In this document: one piece after another, positions 1 through 12,270 of the stretch
How the letters are laid out: every line of letters begins with the position of its first letter
Numbering within the stretch: position 1 is the stretch's first letter
The notes under the pieces: generated by a model
Seen by the model: only the letters and a program-made list of their open reading frames with translations
What the model was told of the DNA's origin: nothing
Database searches by the model: none
Translations under genes and position numbers: made by a program
Source of the DNA: Tubiluchus corallicola
Lineage: Eukaryota > Priapulida > Priapulimorpha > Priapulimorphida > Tubiluchidae
Assembly (NCBI GenBank): GCA_030141605.1
Contig: JAQGDQ010000102.1
Span: forward strand, 194,676-258,675
DNA: 64,000 nucleotides
Direction: 5' to 3'

Positions 1-166
1 TTGACTGCAGGAGTAATTCAGTATTACCGCATGTGTTCATTTTTCTCAACATTAATCAAATTGTTCTCAATGAAAGTGATGGCTATTATACTTTCTGAAG
101 GAAGGCAGTTAGCAAATAGCAAAAGCTGTAAATGTCATCGTGCATTTTTTATGAATCTATTTTTAG

Positions 167-1156
167 ATTATCTTATCATCAACGTGTTCAGGAAATTGTC
201 CCGGATGCATACGCTCCACTTATTCCTGAAAAGCCAGAACCTTATTACAAGTATCAACTTGAAGGTGCAGGTAAGAAATAACCAGCCCAGTGATACACTA
301 GGCACCATTTAAAATATAGACTCACGGTTAATAGACTCAATCGCTTAATTGACTCAAAAATGCCTGTAACGGGCCTCTTCTATTCAAATGTACTTTAAAA
401 ACTGTTGGTTATTGACTCAAATAACGCTGCATAATTGACCCAATATTTTTGCTTCATATACTTCAATAAGACACTTTCTGTGACTAATAAGCTTTTATGG
501 CTTTTATACCATCTTAGTTCGCTTTTGTCCCATAATCTACATAGAAATATTCCTGTTAAGTAACGTTTTGTTTGTAAGCAGGAATGTTTATCATACGCTA
601 ATATGGTAGCCTAATGGTTTGCTTTGACCCACTCACCCACTGCAATTAACCTTGTTACCCAAGAATTCCTAGAAGCTAAACATTTAATCATTTGCTTAGC
701 GGGTTGTTTTTGAAGCTTTGGCAGTCTTTGCTAGAAAGTTTAATCAGTCAGATGTTGCTGTTATGCCAGGGACGCAGGTACAGTACAGTAAGTACGTTAA
801 GATAGCAAGCGGGAGCTCAGGCGAAATTACAAACGAAGCTACTTGCTGGGAAACACGGGCACCACCAACAGTTTAAGCACGCCAAGCGCTAAGTATTTTA
901 CAAGAATTTGCGCATCATGCAGCAACAGATTTTCAATTTTTTTATCATTATGAGAACTTTGTGAGCCAACATCTTCATGATAAAATGAAGCAGCCGACTT
1001 TGAAGGCATTTTTGTAAATAAACAGACTTGTATGATTTAGAAAAGTATACTTTTTAATTCATTGCTAATTCACTTGTATAAATTAATATTTTATATCGGT
1101 TAATTGGGTCAAAACACTTGGGTCCCAAAGTGAGTTTGTTAAACAGCGCCTACTGT

Positions 1157-1188
<32 letters not shown>

Positions 1189-4100
1189 GGCTGTTGTTGT
1201 CATCATCAGCAATTCTCCTGTCATCAATTCCGGTTATCATTTTTTGTGATATCATGTAACTAAGATGGTTTCATTGTGAAATTTTATTATCGTCATGAGC
1301 ACTAATCCAAATATAACATTTAATGCAGCAGTTTTATATTGTTTTACGCTTTTTGAACCTTTAATTAAAATTCCTGCTGTGAAAAAGCTTAAAACTTTAA
1401 CCTGTTTGTTTTGCAGCTGTTCAAGTTTTTGTTCATGACTAGGATTAGTGAAAGTGTGATGTCTAAATTTAACCTCTTTTGATAACAGAAAACTTGTTAA
1501 GGTGTTTTTCATTTACAGGAGTTCTACCTGGTAATATGGCAGCCCATCAACTGTTAACAGCTATCAAGAACAAATGCACGCCAGAAGAAGCACTAGTTGT
1601 TTTAAAAACGGTGCCAATTTCCAAGAAGACAGACGGTATTCTTTATTCTAGTTGCAATATTTAAAATATTTTTCATAATTTCACAACCGTGTTTTTCTAT
1701 TGAAAAAATGTGGACAAGTTAGTTGGTTTGTTAGACAATTTGGCAAACTCCAAACTAGAATTCAGATTCATTGAAAGGCCTTGTTCAACCCGATGCTTGT
1801 GGTGTGGAGCCTACTCAATCCAATGTTTGTAGTGCGATCAGAACATTGCTCACTATTGAAAACACAAATCCCTATGTTGAATTTGTGAACCAGCTAAGGA
1901 ATCGTGGTCATGTACGGTTCTGAACACTCTCTGCAAGGTAAAAGGCCAGAATCAGCACGGCAAAGGAAACCTCTCAGCTCGAGTATCGAAGCGGTTCACG
2001 CATCCGTTCACTAGTCAGCTTCAGTGGCATTCTTAATTTCACTCGCCAAGCACATGCCTTAACGACTCAGCTATTCATTTCTTCTTGAAGGAATCCTACT
2101 ATTGTGATTAGTAAAAAAATTTGCGTTCAGTTTATCTCGTTTGCCAGCGATCATTCGTGTTCCTAACTTTTTTTTTACATATTTATCATTAGACAGCTTG
2201 TTTAATCCATTGAAGATAGATGTTTTTGTGACAACACTACTTTTCCTGGGAAGCAAATCATTCAGTCACGCCTTTGCGGGAATTGCAAAGTATGTATTAT
2301 ATAATTAATTGTGTGCTTGCAAACCAAAATCGTCCATAAGTCGGCTTAGTTAAAACTACTACACCAAACGCGGCAGGGGTACGGCATGATGCTTCAAAGT
2401 AGAACACATCAAAAATTTGGTCAAATGTCAATTTTTGTTTCTCATAAAAACAAACGCTAAATATATTGGACTTTTTTATTCTAGCATCACATTATGAAAA
2501 TGTTCAAAAGGTACTAAAAATCTAATTTTATAACCCCATACCACTTTTCTGGCTAGAAACTAGTAATTGTAAAAAAAGCTTGTATTTTCCAACTCGTGTA
2601 GTAGCTTGTGGAAGCAGTCATTTTACTTCTCTGTCTGGCTTTTTCTGTTGCCAAGCCACTGGGCTTAAATATGACATCATTGTGTTCTTGCAAAGTCCAT
2701 AGTAACCAACATTTGTGCGGTTGCTAAGTGTTTTGTAGAAATGCAGCAAAAAACAATGGCTAACTTTAGCAGCGATTTTCTCAAGGTTATATTTTTCAGA
2801 GCATAGCCTGCACCTCAACTTCAAAGTGGATTAATTCAGCTTTGAAATAACATAGAGTGACGAACTTGGTATCAAAACGCCATGGTTTCGGTGGAATGGA
2901 AATTCAGAATATGTGAATAACTAGAAAAGCTTACTTGCTGACTTACGGACGATTTTGCTATGCAAGCACACAATTGACATTTTAATATATTACAAATTCG
3001 GAGTGAAAATTTGCAAATTGGAAGCAGCGACCTTTTGACTGAATTTAACTGCTTCTTATTTTCGTTGTTTTGTCAGTGAAAGTCCAAACTCTTGTATACG
3101 AATGAGAAATTTGTATCGAAACTTCTTCATATGAAAGTAGCAAAATGAGGTGAAATTTGAACTATTTTTCTTCCAGGTTTCATTACATATTCAAAGCTTT
3201 GGCAGAAGTGGAGGAAGCACAGATCTGTATTCTACGCAGCATGTACGAGGTGTGGACTAATCACCCACAGGTACAGTACAAATCACCAATATTTCTTATA
3301 CAGTAAGTCCTCGCTTAATGACACTAATACGTTCCAGCAAAACACGACGTTAAGCAAAACCTTGTTAATCAAAGTCAAGACTTCCATAGAAAGTAATGTA
3401 AAAGAATTCAGATAGTTCCAGAGGCAAAAATCAATGCTTGTTAAATCATACAACTTAGACATTTTATGAGTTTTATTCATATTTCTACTGATTAATTTCG
3501 TTCTGCTTGCCTGAATCCACTTATATATCTTAACTACGGTTACCTAGCTATAGTGGTTTCTCTTTAGTTAACATTTAAGCCTAGGTAGAGGTTAAACAAT
3601 AAACAGTTCAGAGTCAAAGCCAAGCCCCGGGTAACTTTGGGAATTTTATTTAGACACTTAGTCTGGTTGCTATAGCAACAGGTTGCACACTTGAAGTTTT
3701 CTGGCAGGTTTCACTTTATATAAACGGCTGGCATTTAGTAGTCAGTTGAGAAGTAAAAACTTGTATAGTAAATACATTTGTTTACATTACTAGTATATTT
3801 TTAGAACGGAATAATGCAGTAAGTTTTAATGTATCAAATTAGGTAGAAATTTTGTTGCTAAAATCAAAATTTGCCTTGAGCAAAGTATAAAAGGAGCATC
3901 ATTAAAGTGAAACATGCGTTGTTAAGTGAAAAAAGTCTCGTAATGTCATCATCATTAAAATGAAGGTCTTTAACTGGGAGTCTTTAAGCGAGCTGCTTCA
4001 ATACTGAGAAAGTGTTGTACCTGGTAGATGCAGCCATATTCATACAGTGTATGCTTACCCTTGTTCAGACAGGGAACAACTTGTTTTGAACTTTTAAACT

Positions 4101-7100
4101 TTTTGCCAAATTACAAATCATTAGGAGTAGTATTATTTGGAACAAACAAAATTTGATTCAAGCAAGTAGCTTTTAATTTTAATCAAGAATGTTGATACAT
4201 TTGTAGAAGAAAATATTAAGTTTTACCTAGATTATACTGCTTTATAATTCAGCTGCCACGTTACGAGATTTTAACTATTCGACAAGTCAACAGCAAGTTC
4301 AATGATTGTTAAAAATGGCCACTTATACAATGCAAGAACCTGCCTAACACCTAACCTAGAGCCTCATTTAGCAGCTAATTTTTGAGCCTGCAAATTAAGG
4401 TCATTCTTGTATGTAGTACCTAGTTTACCAACCAAGGATAGTAAAGACTTGGGCTCACATTCCAACAGTAAAATAGTTTTAGTTTTTCTCGGTTAGCATT
4501 GCACCACACTGGACCGTAGATTGGGTGCATAAATGTTATGCGTAGAGGCTGAAGCTGAGTCAGTTGCTACTACATCAGCTGATTCACACAGTAAATCAGC
4601 TAGCTTGGCTGAGGTTGAGTGACTTTTCAGCTGAGTTGGCTGAAAGAAAAAATCAGCTAAGTCAGCTAAAGCTGCAAATTTTCGTTAACTAAATAAGTGA
4701 AAATTGTTAGCTAACTGTTCAATTATTGAGACAAATTTTTTAAATAATTTGTACTGTTTATATGCAGAGAAAAGCTGATGTACAAGTTCAAATAATGCAT
4801 TAGAGATCAATTTTTATTATTATAAAAAAGCAATAGGTTATAGCAAATATAATTTAAATCCAACTCTTGCAGAGGCTTATCTTGATTACCGACAAATCAA
4901 TACTAAAACACCAAAATGATCCCATACATGTGACTAACATTGCCTATTTGGGTATTTAATTTTGAAATTGACCAGCTTTCTCATTCAAAAATTTCTAAAG
5001 TTTAAAACTCAAGCTATATTTTTCTTGGGAAACTCCATAAATTTACGAAAAAATGTTGCTGACCGTGAACGACTTCGTCAACAATAAACCACTAAGTAAC
5101 CTGACCGAATTTCACTGGCACTTGGGCGGTACTCTGTTCTGAAAATATTGCAGCCTTGTAAATAATAACTCAAGAATAATAAATAAATTAGTAATGGTTA
5201 AAAGATAAATAGTTAAAAGTTTCAGAAACTGTTAGCTTCATAAAATGTGTTGAATTTGAGCAACAGCCTTTTTAGCATTTAGCCATTTTTATTTTTGTCA
5301 TTTTACCAAGTTTCATGTCTGTTACTGCAGATGTTAATAGTCCTAGTCGACAAGTTCTTGAAGACCCAAATAGTGGAGTGTTCTGCTGTGGCCAACTGGA
5401 TATTCTCCAAGGATATGGCACAAGATTTTACCAAGTATGTTTGTGTAATGTGAATTCTTATTTGCTTCTGGCTGGTGATACATACTTTATACGTGTGTGT
5501 GTGTGTGTGCGTGCATGCTTGCGTGTATGAGTGCATGCATGCGTGCATGTGTGAGGGTGTGTGCATACATGCGTGCGTGCGTGTGTATGTGAGGGTGTAT
5601 GCATGCATGTGTGTGTGTCTGTATGTATATATATATATGTACAGTTTGACACCTTAAACTATCCTATGTTCTGATAATTGTGCTATAAACAGCAACACTG
5701 CTTAACGTGCTAATCTCATGAGAAATGCCGAGAGTTAGATGTAGAAAAACATGGCTGCCCTGTCCAAAACAACAATGTTATAATAATTTAATACAGTTAA
5801 TGTTTAAGATTAAAAATAATGCACTTTTATGCGAGTAAGCCAGGTAAGTACATGAATGCACAAAAAATTATAAAATTCTCGGCCGGGAACCTATTAAAAA
5901 AAATAAAAGTAGGACGGAAGCAGAAGTATTTTTATTGTACCATATTTATTTTATTAGGTACATATATGTGTATATTATGTGAACTATATGTGTGTGTGTG
6001 CGTGCGTGCGTGTGCATGTGTGTGCGTGTTTGTGTGTGTGTGCGTGCGTAATTAATAGGATCAGTTGCGTAATGTGTACGTGTGTACGTACACACACACG
6101 CACGCACGCACACACACACACACACATATGGTTAACAGGATCAGTCACCTAATTGACTCAAAAACATCTGGCACGGGCCGCTCCCAATTATTTAAATGTA
6201 TGTAAAAACTGTTGGTAATTGACTCAATATTTTTGCCTCATGTAGTTAAAATAAGGCATTCGTGTGTGATCAGAAAGCTTTTGCTACTTTTATGTCATCT
6301 TTACTTCGCTGTTGTGCACCATAAAATGGGTAGAAACTAGAGACAGTCATGTTTGCTGTGCATACTGAGCTGAAGAGTGATGACTTATGCTTTTATACCA
6401 GTAACTACTGTAACACCCATGGGCTAATAAATTCAGTCAGTTAATTGAGTCAAAACATTTCCATCCCAAGTGAGTCTGTTAAGCAGCACCTACTGTATTT
6501 GTGTGAGTGCGTGTATATACATTTATATTTATATATGTTTTATAACATAGGAATTGGATGCAAATGTTTATATCATTTATTGGTGAGCTGCAGTTGATAA
6601 CGGAAGTGGATATCAAAAAGTTAATTAGGCAGTGGCCTCACATTTTTTTAGAACAACCCTTTGTCTTGAAAAAATTACAAAATAAAAACGGAAATAAAAA
6701 TAGTTTTTATAACCAATTTTTACTATAGATAAAATAGTTTGCTTTCACGTGTATGTTTTCGCTTTTATTATTTATTTAGTTTTTGACTGAAAGCTAAAAT
6801 TACTGCATAGAATCATAATTCTTTTGTCAACATATGTCAACTTATTTTCACTGATATTTTTTTGTTACTTTAGTTTCATTTTGGTTGCATTTTGCATGAA
6901 TAAATGACATGTTTCTCTGTATCAAAAAATTACTAAACTTTCTTTGATCATTTGACTTTATAGATTCTATATCTGGGAGATTATGCACTCCACTATAAAG
7001 CGGATGACAAAACAAGTGGAGAAACTGCGTAAAGAAGTGGATGAGGCACAGGATAAGATTGAAACAATTGCTCGTAAAAAGGTAAGGTAACTACGCTGGC

Positions 7101-9910
7101 CACAAAAATGTCAGCAGGGAGGTAGGACTTTTTTAAACCTTTGTGAATGTTTAAAGCTAAATCGTGAAATATTTAAAATCAGTTTATATCAAAGTTTGTT
7201 TTTTATCTCACTGGTTGGAAATAACGTTTTAAACTTTTCAGTGCAGATTTTTTCACACTTCATTGTTTAGTTTTTCGTTTGCATTACTAAACTATCGTAT
7301 AGTTCCCTTTTTGTACGGTATAAAATCTGAAATTATTGTAAATTCTAGTAATTGTGATATAAACAGCAACACTGCTCTGTGTGAATGACAACGTCGTGAG
7401 AAATGGTGAGAGTTATCTGTCGAGAAACATGGCTGTCCTCTCTGAAACAACAATGTTATAATAATTTATTATGTTGTATGTTTGAGATTAAAAATATTAC
7501 ACTTTTATATGACTACGCTAAATAAGTATATGAATGCACGAAAAATTATAAAATTCTCAGCCGGGCATATGATGAAAAAAATTACCCGTTAAATTAGACG
7601 AAAGCAAAAGTATTTTTATGGCCTTAAGTGCACAACATGCAATTAATATGCCATCTATTATAGTTAAAGGCATTTCGTGATATCTGATGTTTCCTGGTAT
7701 TGTTTATATATTTTTTCACTTTATAAGTATTTAACTGATTGTACCTAGCAGCTGATAGTAAAAGCCAAGTTCTGCCAAGTTAAACTAACTAAACTGTACT
7801 CCTCATAACCTCTGCCAGCTGAGAAACATGATTGTCGTTCATGCTGCATTTAGTTGGTATTAGATTCACTTCTGCCAAGCTATTTAAAACAAGTACAAGA
7901 AATTCTTACCAGCTCTACTTGTTTTTATGCAAAAATAAGTAATTCACATTTCTGTTAGCGTGATATATGTTTTGTTATTTTCGATAATTAATATTTTCCC
8001 AATTGATTTTTCAGGAAGCAGGTTTGGATGTTGATGATCTGGATTTACCTACAGAGGAGATGCTGGAAAGGATGGAAGAGAGGTTGGAAGCTGCGCAGAG
8101 TCAACAGAAAAGTCTTTTTCTCATAATATTTCAGGTAATAGTTGATTTCCCCTCGTCTTTGAGATTATTCAGTGACACAAATGAAGTTTAATAAAAGCTG
8201 CAAAAACGTTAAATTTACAAAGAATCAATCAGTGAACGCAAATCTTTGACTTGTCTTGTCGTGGCTGTACAAAGAGCCATAGTTAATACTGCATTTGCCT
8301 TTCATTATGCTAGTTGCTGCATTTATAATGCAGTGCATGACGTGTACTAACTATTAATACTTTGTGTCATACTGATTGTATTTTTATTGTGAAGTGTCAC
8401 CTCTATTATAAAGCACATTCATATATAATGTTCATAAATTTCCATATTTTGAAGGCTGCCACTTTCAGTTGTAGTGAATTATCTTTGAAGCTAACATTTT
8501 CTTGAATTTTTTCAGCGTTTCATTATCATATTAACTGAGCATTTGGTAAAGTGTGAAGCAAGTCATGTTGACTACCAGACTCCATGGTATAAGTGGTGTG
8601 TAGGACGACTACTGGAAGTTTTTCTGCAGGTTAGTTATATTAGTACTGGCAAAAACATACATGTTTAGAAAATTTAATATTCAGAACAACATAACTGCTA
8701 GCATCTCGGAATTTAAATTTTTCTTTTTTATCACGAAAACTGAAACACCACATAAATGCATAGCTTTAAATAAGAACTCTTAAGATATGCGACTGATTTT
8801 CTCAAAATGTACAAAAACAGTATCGGTTTCAACTGTGCAGATTATTGTCATTATTATTATTATTATTATTATTTTGTTGCCTCTATTTGTAAGTACAATT
8901 CATTACAACATGGTTTACATTCTCAATATACATAATATCACATACGTTTCACAATATTAATTTTAACACGTTCTAATATTGCTGCTAGTTCTACACGGTA
9001 TCACATTTAAAATCTTTGTCAGTAACTTCACAAAAATAAAAAATAAAATTAGTTTACTCCACTTCATTAAATTTTTCATTTTATTCATCCCAACTGTAAG
9101 CAAAACTACAATTGGCAACACTGTGGACGTTTGTAAGGTTGTTGCTGTTGTCTGATTAGCAATGGACAATCTTTCTTGACATCTCACATGAAACAAGTAA
9201 GCTGGGAGCTCTTTAGTTCACACTTGTATTGTTCCAAGGTCCAAACCATGTAGAAATCAATGTTAATTTCCTCTGTAAACACAAGCAAATTACATAAGAT
9301 TACTAGAGTGATTCCATGTCGACTTTTTTTACAAAACAAGTGTTTAATAGACGTTGTCCATTAGAATAGCATTCAAATTAACTTTTGACCAATAAATATA
9401 TGCATTATGTAAACACACAAACATGTATTTTTGTTTGTTTCATGTCATTAATCATAGAAGCTGTCTGTAAAAGCTACACTAGCTAGTTTTTTATCAATAA
9501 CACAATAATTAATGAAGCATAAGCTTGCTTCATTTGTAAAAGCACACAGTGGACTAGGTTTTACACATCTCATCCACTGAGAAATGTTTTTTAATCTTGT
9601 CACCATAATTTTGCACATTTTCAGTGACTCACTCGTATCACATAGGATTAATTTTGTTCCTTGTCTTTACTGTTGATTAAGCTCAGCATTTAACCATTCA
9701 TAAGCTCGAGAAAACTAAACATGGGACTTTAGCATATCCAAGTGTTGTTTAGTTACCTGATTTGTTTACATTGTTTATTTGTTTGTTTGTTTACAGCATC
9801 ATGATCAAGTGTTCAAGTATATAAGTACCCTAGAAACGCTTTTGTTTACAAGTGATATAGACCTCCACATTCTTGAAGTTTTTCAACAGTTTTGTTCTTT
9901 GCGGTCGTGA
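167..9910 (+). CDS. NCBP1: Nuclear cap-binding protein subunit 1 (CBP80), 3' nine exons, 5' end outside window
   Basis: CBP80 is the large scaffold subunit of the nuclear cap-binding complex. With NCBP2 it binds the m7G cap of RNA polymerase II transcripts and links capping to splicing and export. Nine exons join in phase: 167-270, 1519-1635, 2193-2289, 3177-3270, 5331-5434, 6964-7081, 8015-8134, 8516-8629, 9797-9910. They give 326 codons plus TGA. All introns are GT-AG, several with GTATGT or GTAAGA donors. Recognisable CBP80 C-terminal segments, in order, are [21 protein letters not shown] with [42 protein letters not shown], a charged coiled-coil stretch ([14 protein letters not shown] then [20 protein letters not shown]), [21 protein letters not shown] and the final FQQFCSLRS. 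These match the last part of the MIF4G-type helical repeat region. The N-terminal MIF4G domain must lie upstream of base 1. Exon assignments rest on remembered homologous sequence and splice signals; the first exon boundary (167) is the least certain. Confidence 0.93.
296..1155. mobile_element. TA-flanked MITE with imperfect terminal inverted repeats (copy 1)
   Basis: The left end reads CACTAGGCACC and the right end, read inverted, CAGTAGGCGCTG. Inward similarity extends about 28 bp (TTTAAAATATAGACTCAC against TTTAACAAACTCAC). Both ends are flanked by TA (294-295 and 1156-1157), as in the Tc1/mariner superfamily. There is no transposase ORF, so the element is non-autonomous. It lies in the NCBP1 intron after the first visible exon. 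A deleted second copy is at 6046-6495. Confidence 0.65.
1158..1188. repeat. (TCA)n microsatellite
   Basis: About ten uninterrupted TCA units directly abut the right end of the TA-flanked MITE. Confidence 0.95.
2311..2970. mobile_element. MITE with about 35-bp terminal inverted repeats
   Basis: Left end GTGTGCTTGCAAACCAAAAT followed by CGTCCATAAGTC. The right end read inverted is GTGTGCTTGCATAGCAAAAT followed by CGTCCGTAAGTC. Both ends are bordered by AATT, which may be part of the TIR or a target duplication. No coding sequence. It sits in the NCBP1 intron between exons 2193-2289 and 3177-3270, starting about 20 bp past the donor. Superfamily not assigned. Confidence 0.75.
3301..3976. mobile_element. 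Degenerate TIR element, Tc1/mariner-like
   Basis: The left end after a TA dinucleotide reads CAGTAAGTCCTCGCTTAATG. The right end read inverted begins CAGTTAAAGACCTTCATTTT and continues to a matching ATGACA. The subterminal regions also share a TTAAG/CTTAA-rich pattern. No ORF of note. Located in the NCBP1 intron before the exon at 5331. The right TIR is weak and the outer TA is missing there, so the boundary is tentative. Confidence 0.45.
4540..4680. repeat. Cluster of TCAGCT/AGCTGA hexamers
   Basis: Within about 140 bp the words TCAGCT, AGCTGA and GGCTGA recur roughly ten times on both strands. They are not in a fixed-period tandem. This may be the subterminal part of an old hAT-type element, but no flanking TIR was found. 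Confidence 0.5.
5495..5640. repeat. (GT)n-derived simple repeat with GCAT interruptions
   Basis: Purine-pyrimidine alternating tract just downstream of the NCBP1 donor at 5435, ending in a short (TA)n. Long ORFs on both strands here (poly-VC and poly-HTHT translations) are low-complexity artefacts. Confidence 0.9.
5655..5942. repeat. Dispersed 0.3-kb repeat, copy 1
   Basis: Shares most of its length with 7313-7624. Matching landmarks include ATAAACAGCAACACTGCT, AAACATGGCTG, AACAACAATGTTATAATAAT, ATTATAAAATTCTC and AAGTATTTTTAT. Both copies are in the same orientation in consecutive NCBP1 introns. No coding potential and no clear TIR. Could be a SINE or MITE. Confidence 0.75.
5987..6126. repeat. 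Inverted (GT)n / (AC)n microsatellite pair
   Basis: A GT/GC tract at 5987-6049 is followed about 40 bp later by its complement, an AC/GC tract at about 6090-6126. The strand can fold into a long hairpin. The tract interrupts the left part of the second TA-flanked MITE copy. Confidence 0.8.
6046..6495. mobile_element. TA-flanked MITE, deleted copy 2
   Basis: From about 6144 to 6330 it matches 340-535 (TTAATTGACTC, CGGGCC, AAAACTGTTGGT, TTGACTCAATATTTTTGC). From about 6440 to 6495 it matches the end of copy 1 (CAAGTGAGTCTGTTAA, CACCTACTG then TA). A duplicated piece of its 5' part (TTAATAGGATCAG) precedes the AC microsatellite at 6049. The 5' TIR is lost. Confidence 0.6.
7313..7624. repeat. 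Dispersed 0.3-kb repeat, copy 2
   Basis: Diverged copy of 5655-5942 in the next NCBP1 intron, same orientation. The left edge (ACTATC) and right edge (GTATTTTTAT) are shared. Divergence is obvious by eye, so the duplication is old or the copies inserted independently. Confidence 0.75.
8861..8873. repeat. Short (TTA)n run
   Basis: Simple repeat in the intron before the last NCBP1 exon. The rest of 8630-9796 is plain AT-rich intron with nothing else recognised. Confidence 0.8.
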
Positions 9911-10995
9911 GCACCTGATTACCAAAGATTTCGTCTACTGCTAATTTTCACAATCGTGCATTTTTGATACTGTAGTGCTAGCAGTGGGTCCTCTACAGAA
10001 AACCTTATTATCGCGTTTTCACCTGCCAGAGATGTGATACGGGGCAAAATTCTGTGCATTCAAAATTGTATTTAATTATTCTGTGTCACACGTGTTCAAG
10101 TTTAAGAAAAATTGGCAAATTTTTCAATGTTTTTCTTTAATTATTGACCGAAAAAGTGAATTTTATAAGCGTCACTTGAAGTTCATTGGTACACAGCATA
10201 TTTGTGTAAATTTGTTTATTGTGACCTTTTACATGCACATGATTTCAGAATTGTTGTGCACTTCTAGAATGCACGCCTAAAGATGTTTTTCTTAGTGCTG
10301 ATAAGGTGAAATACATTTTGTTAATTTAAATATTATCAGTTTCATTTTTAATAGAAAAGTTACTCTTACCAACTTGTATCATCTGGAATACTGCACACTT
10401 CTTACATGTTCAGCAGTTGTAATTTGACTGAAAGCTTTCATCTCTTAAGCATTGGCATTCCAAAAATTTGACCAACTAATAATCCACTCGAAAAATTATT
10501 TTTGGTTTTTGTTGTTCAACTCTGAATGGTTGTGTGTGTGTCTCCACTGTTGTTTAACCAAATTTTAACTAGTAACAGTTATTGAGATAATTGGATGTAG
10601 TTGACAGACTCATTGCTATAATCATGTAATGTCGTCATTAAGCTCATGTTGTCATGTTTGAATCCATCATATTTTGTTTTCTGCAATTATTGTAACATCT
10701 TTTCTGAAACAATAATAACATAACGTAATGGCATATAACATTTTTTTACGATTATCAGTGAGCCGATGATTTGCATTAAACATGAAGCTTTCAGTATGAT
10801 AATTTTTGCAAATGCCTCCACAGCTTTTGTAAATTAATTTTGGGAAAGCTTGACTAGAACCAGTTAACCATATTACCTTTACTTTGTTGATTATGTTATC
10901 CATACATTGAAGGCAACTGTATTACTTTTCCATTTTTTGATTATGTCGTGTAACAGCAATTTGTGTCAATAAACAACTTGTATGCTACAACATGA
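9911..10995 (+). other. NCBP1: NCBP1 3' untranslated region
   Basis: AT-rich sequence from the NCBP1 stop codon to just past the AATAAA at 10968. No ORF of interest is seen on either strand. The 3' end position is inferred from the signal only. Confidence 0.6.
10968..10973 (+). promoter_or_regulatory. Poly(A) signal of NCBP1
   Basis: Canonical AATAAA about 1.06 kb downstream of the NCBP1 stop codon, followed by a T/G-rich stretch. The 44-bp tandem array begins about 55 bp beyond it. Confidence 0.6.
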
Positions 10996-11026
10996 TCACT
11001 TTTGTGAATTTTATACTTTTGCTTAA

Positions 11027-11290
11027 TGCTAGTGCTCTCATAGCTAGCCATAACCATAAGTAACTATCTATGCTAGTGCTCTCATAGCTAGCCATAACCA
11101 TAATTAACTATCTATGCTAGTGCTCTCATAGCTAGCCATAACCATAAGTAACTATCTATGCTAGTGCTCTCATAGCTAGCCATAACCATAAGTAACTATC
11201 TATGCTAGTGCTCTCATAGCTAGCCATAACCATAAGTAACTATCTATGCTAGTGCTCTCATAGCTAGCCATAACCATGATTAACTATCTA
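11027..11290. repeat. 44-bp tandem repeat, six copies
   Basis: Units start at 11027, 11071, 11115, 11159, 11203 and 11247. They are nearly identical, differing mainly at AAGTAA/AATTAA/GATTAA near the unit end. Each unit contains the near-palindrome ATAGCTAGCCAT. There are no unique spacers, so this is a minisatellite and not a CRISPR. It lies between the converging 3' ends of NCBP1 and CNOT4. Confidence 0.97.
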
Positions 11291-12270
11291 ATTCTAAGTT
11301 GGTCACACAGACATTAGATGGGAGGTCTTAACTTTTTTTTGAGTTATTTCTGAAACTCTGCTTCTGTACCTTCCCTTCCCACTGCTTGCATGGAACACCT
11401 GTCATCTTCACGAGTTTAACAACAGTAACTTCTTTTGTTATAGCACTATCACTTGTAGCCTGTCTTTCAGTAATATCGAGATTTTATACCAAATATGCAG
11501 TCTCATGTGGGCCACAACCATTTACAACAAGGTGGCCTACAAATTTTTATTCTTAATATTAGAGCCACTTAATATAAATAAACTGTAAAGTGTTCAACAC
11601 AGTTTATACAGAAGTTGCTTACAGTAGACTAATGTATACAACATTTTGACCAAAGATGCGCCTGGATTGCTGTTATCCAGGCACGCTTAAACTAAAGAAA
11701 AGCCGTTATGCCTCAGTATAAAAACATGTACACCACCAATAGGAGCCCCATTTTAGCCATACGCAACTAGTCAACCAAAAATGGTTTAGCCAATCAGAGG
11801 CTGGAATTTTTCCTAATATTGGACGAACAACATTACATGTATTTTATTCGGAATTATTACGTATTGGATGTACATTTCATAATTAATAGGAATATTACAA
11901 GCATTAACAATATAGCCAGCTATCAGACCTGTACAGGCTGAACGTTACACAGTTACAACTTGACAACTTTTCTGTTAAGACTTGATCAAACCATGCTATA
12001 TCTGCCTTTATAATGGCAACCTCACTTAACACCAATATTTTTTGCAAAACAAAGTTTCGATCTTTGCAAAGGCATTTATACATTAAAGTACCTTGTTATA
12101 ATGCCAAACAAACCAGAGACCATTTTTTCTTGCAGTCCCAAAGTAGGCCGCATAAAAAAGGTTCACTGTAATTTAAAAAGCACGAAGCTATTACTGATTG
12201 TGACATGTATTAATGTGCATGACAGAAAAGCTGTTAGAACACAATATTTCATAACAACAACTTGCGCCAG
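11291..12270. other. Intergenic / 3'-flanking stretch, nothing recognised
   Basis: AT-rich sequence between the 44-bp array and the inferred CNOT4 poly(A) signal. No gene, RNA gene or TIR element was recognised. Confidence 0.5.

Noticed and set aside
11027-11290. CRISPR-like regular repeat
   Set aside because: Units are contiguous with no unique spacers and the DNA is animal nuclear; a minisatellite. The same applies to 52982-53330 and 56139-56862.
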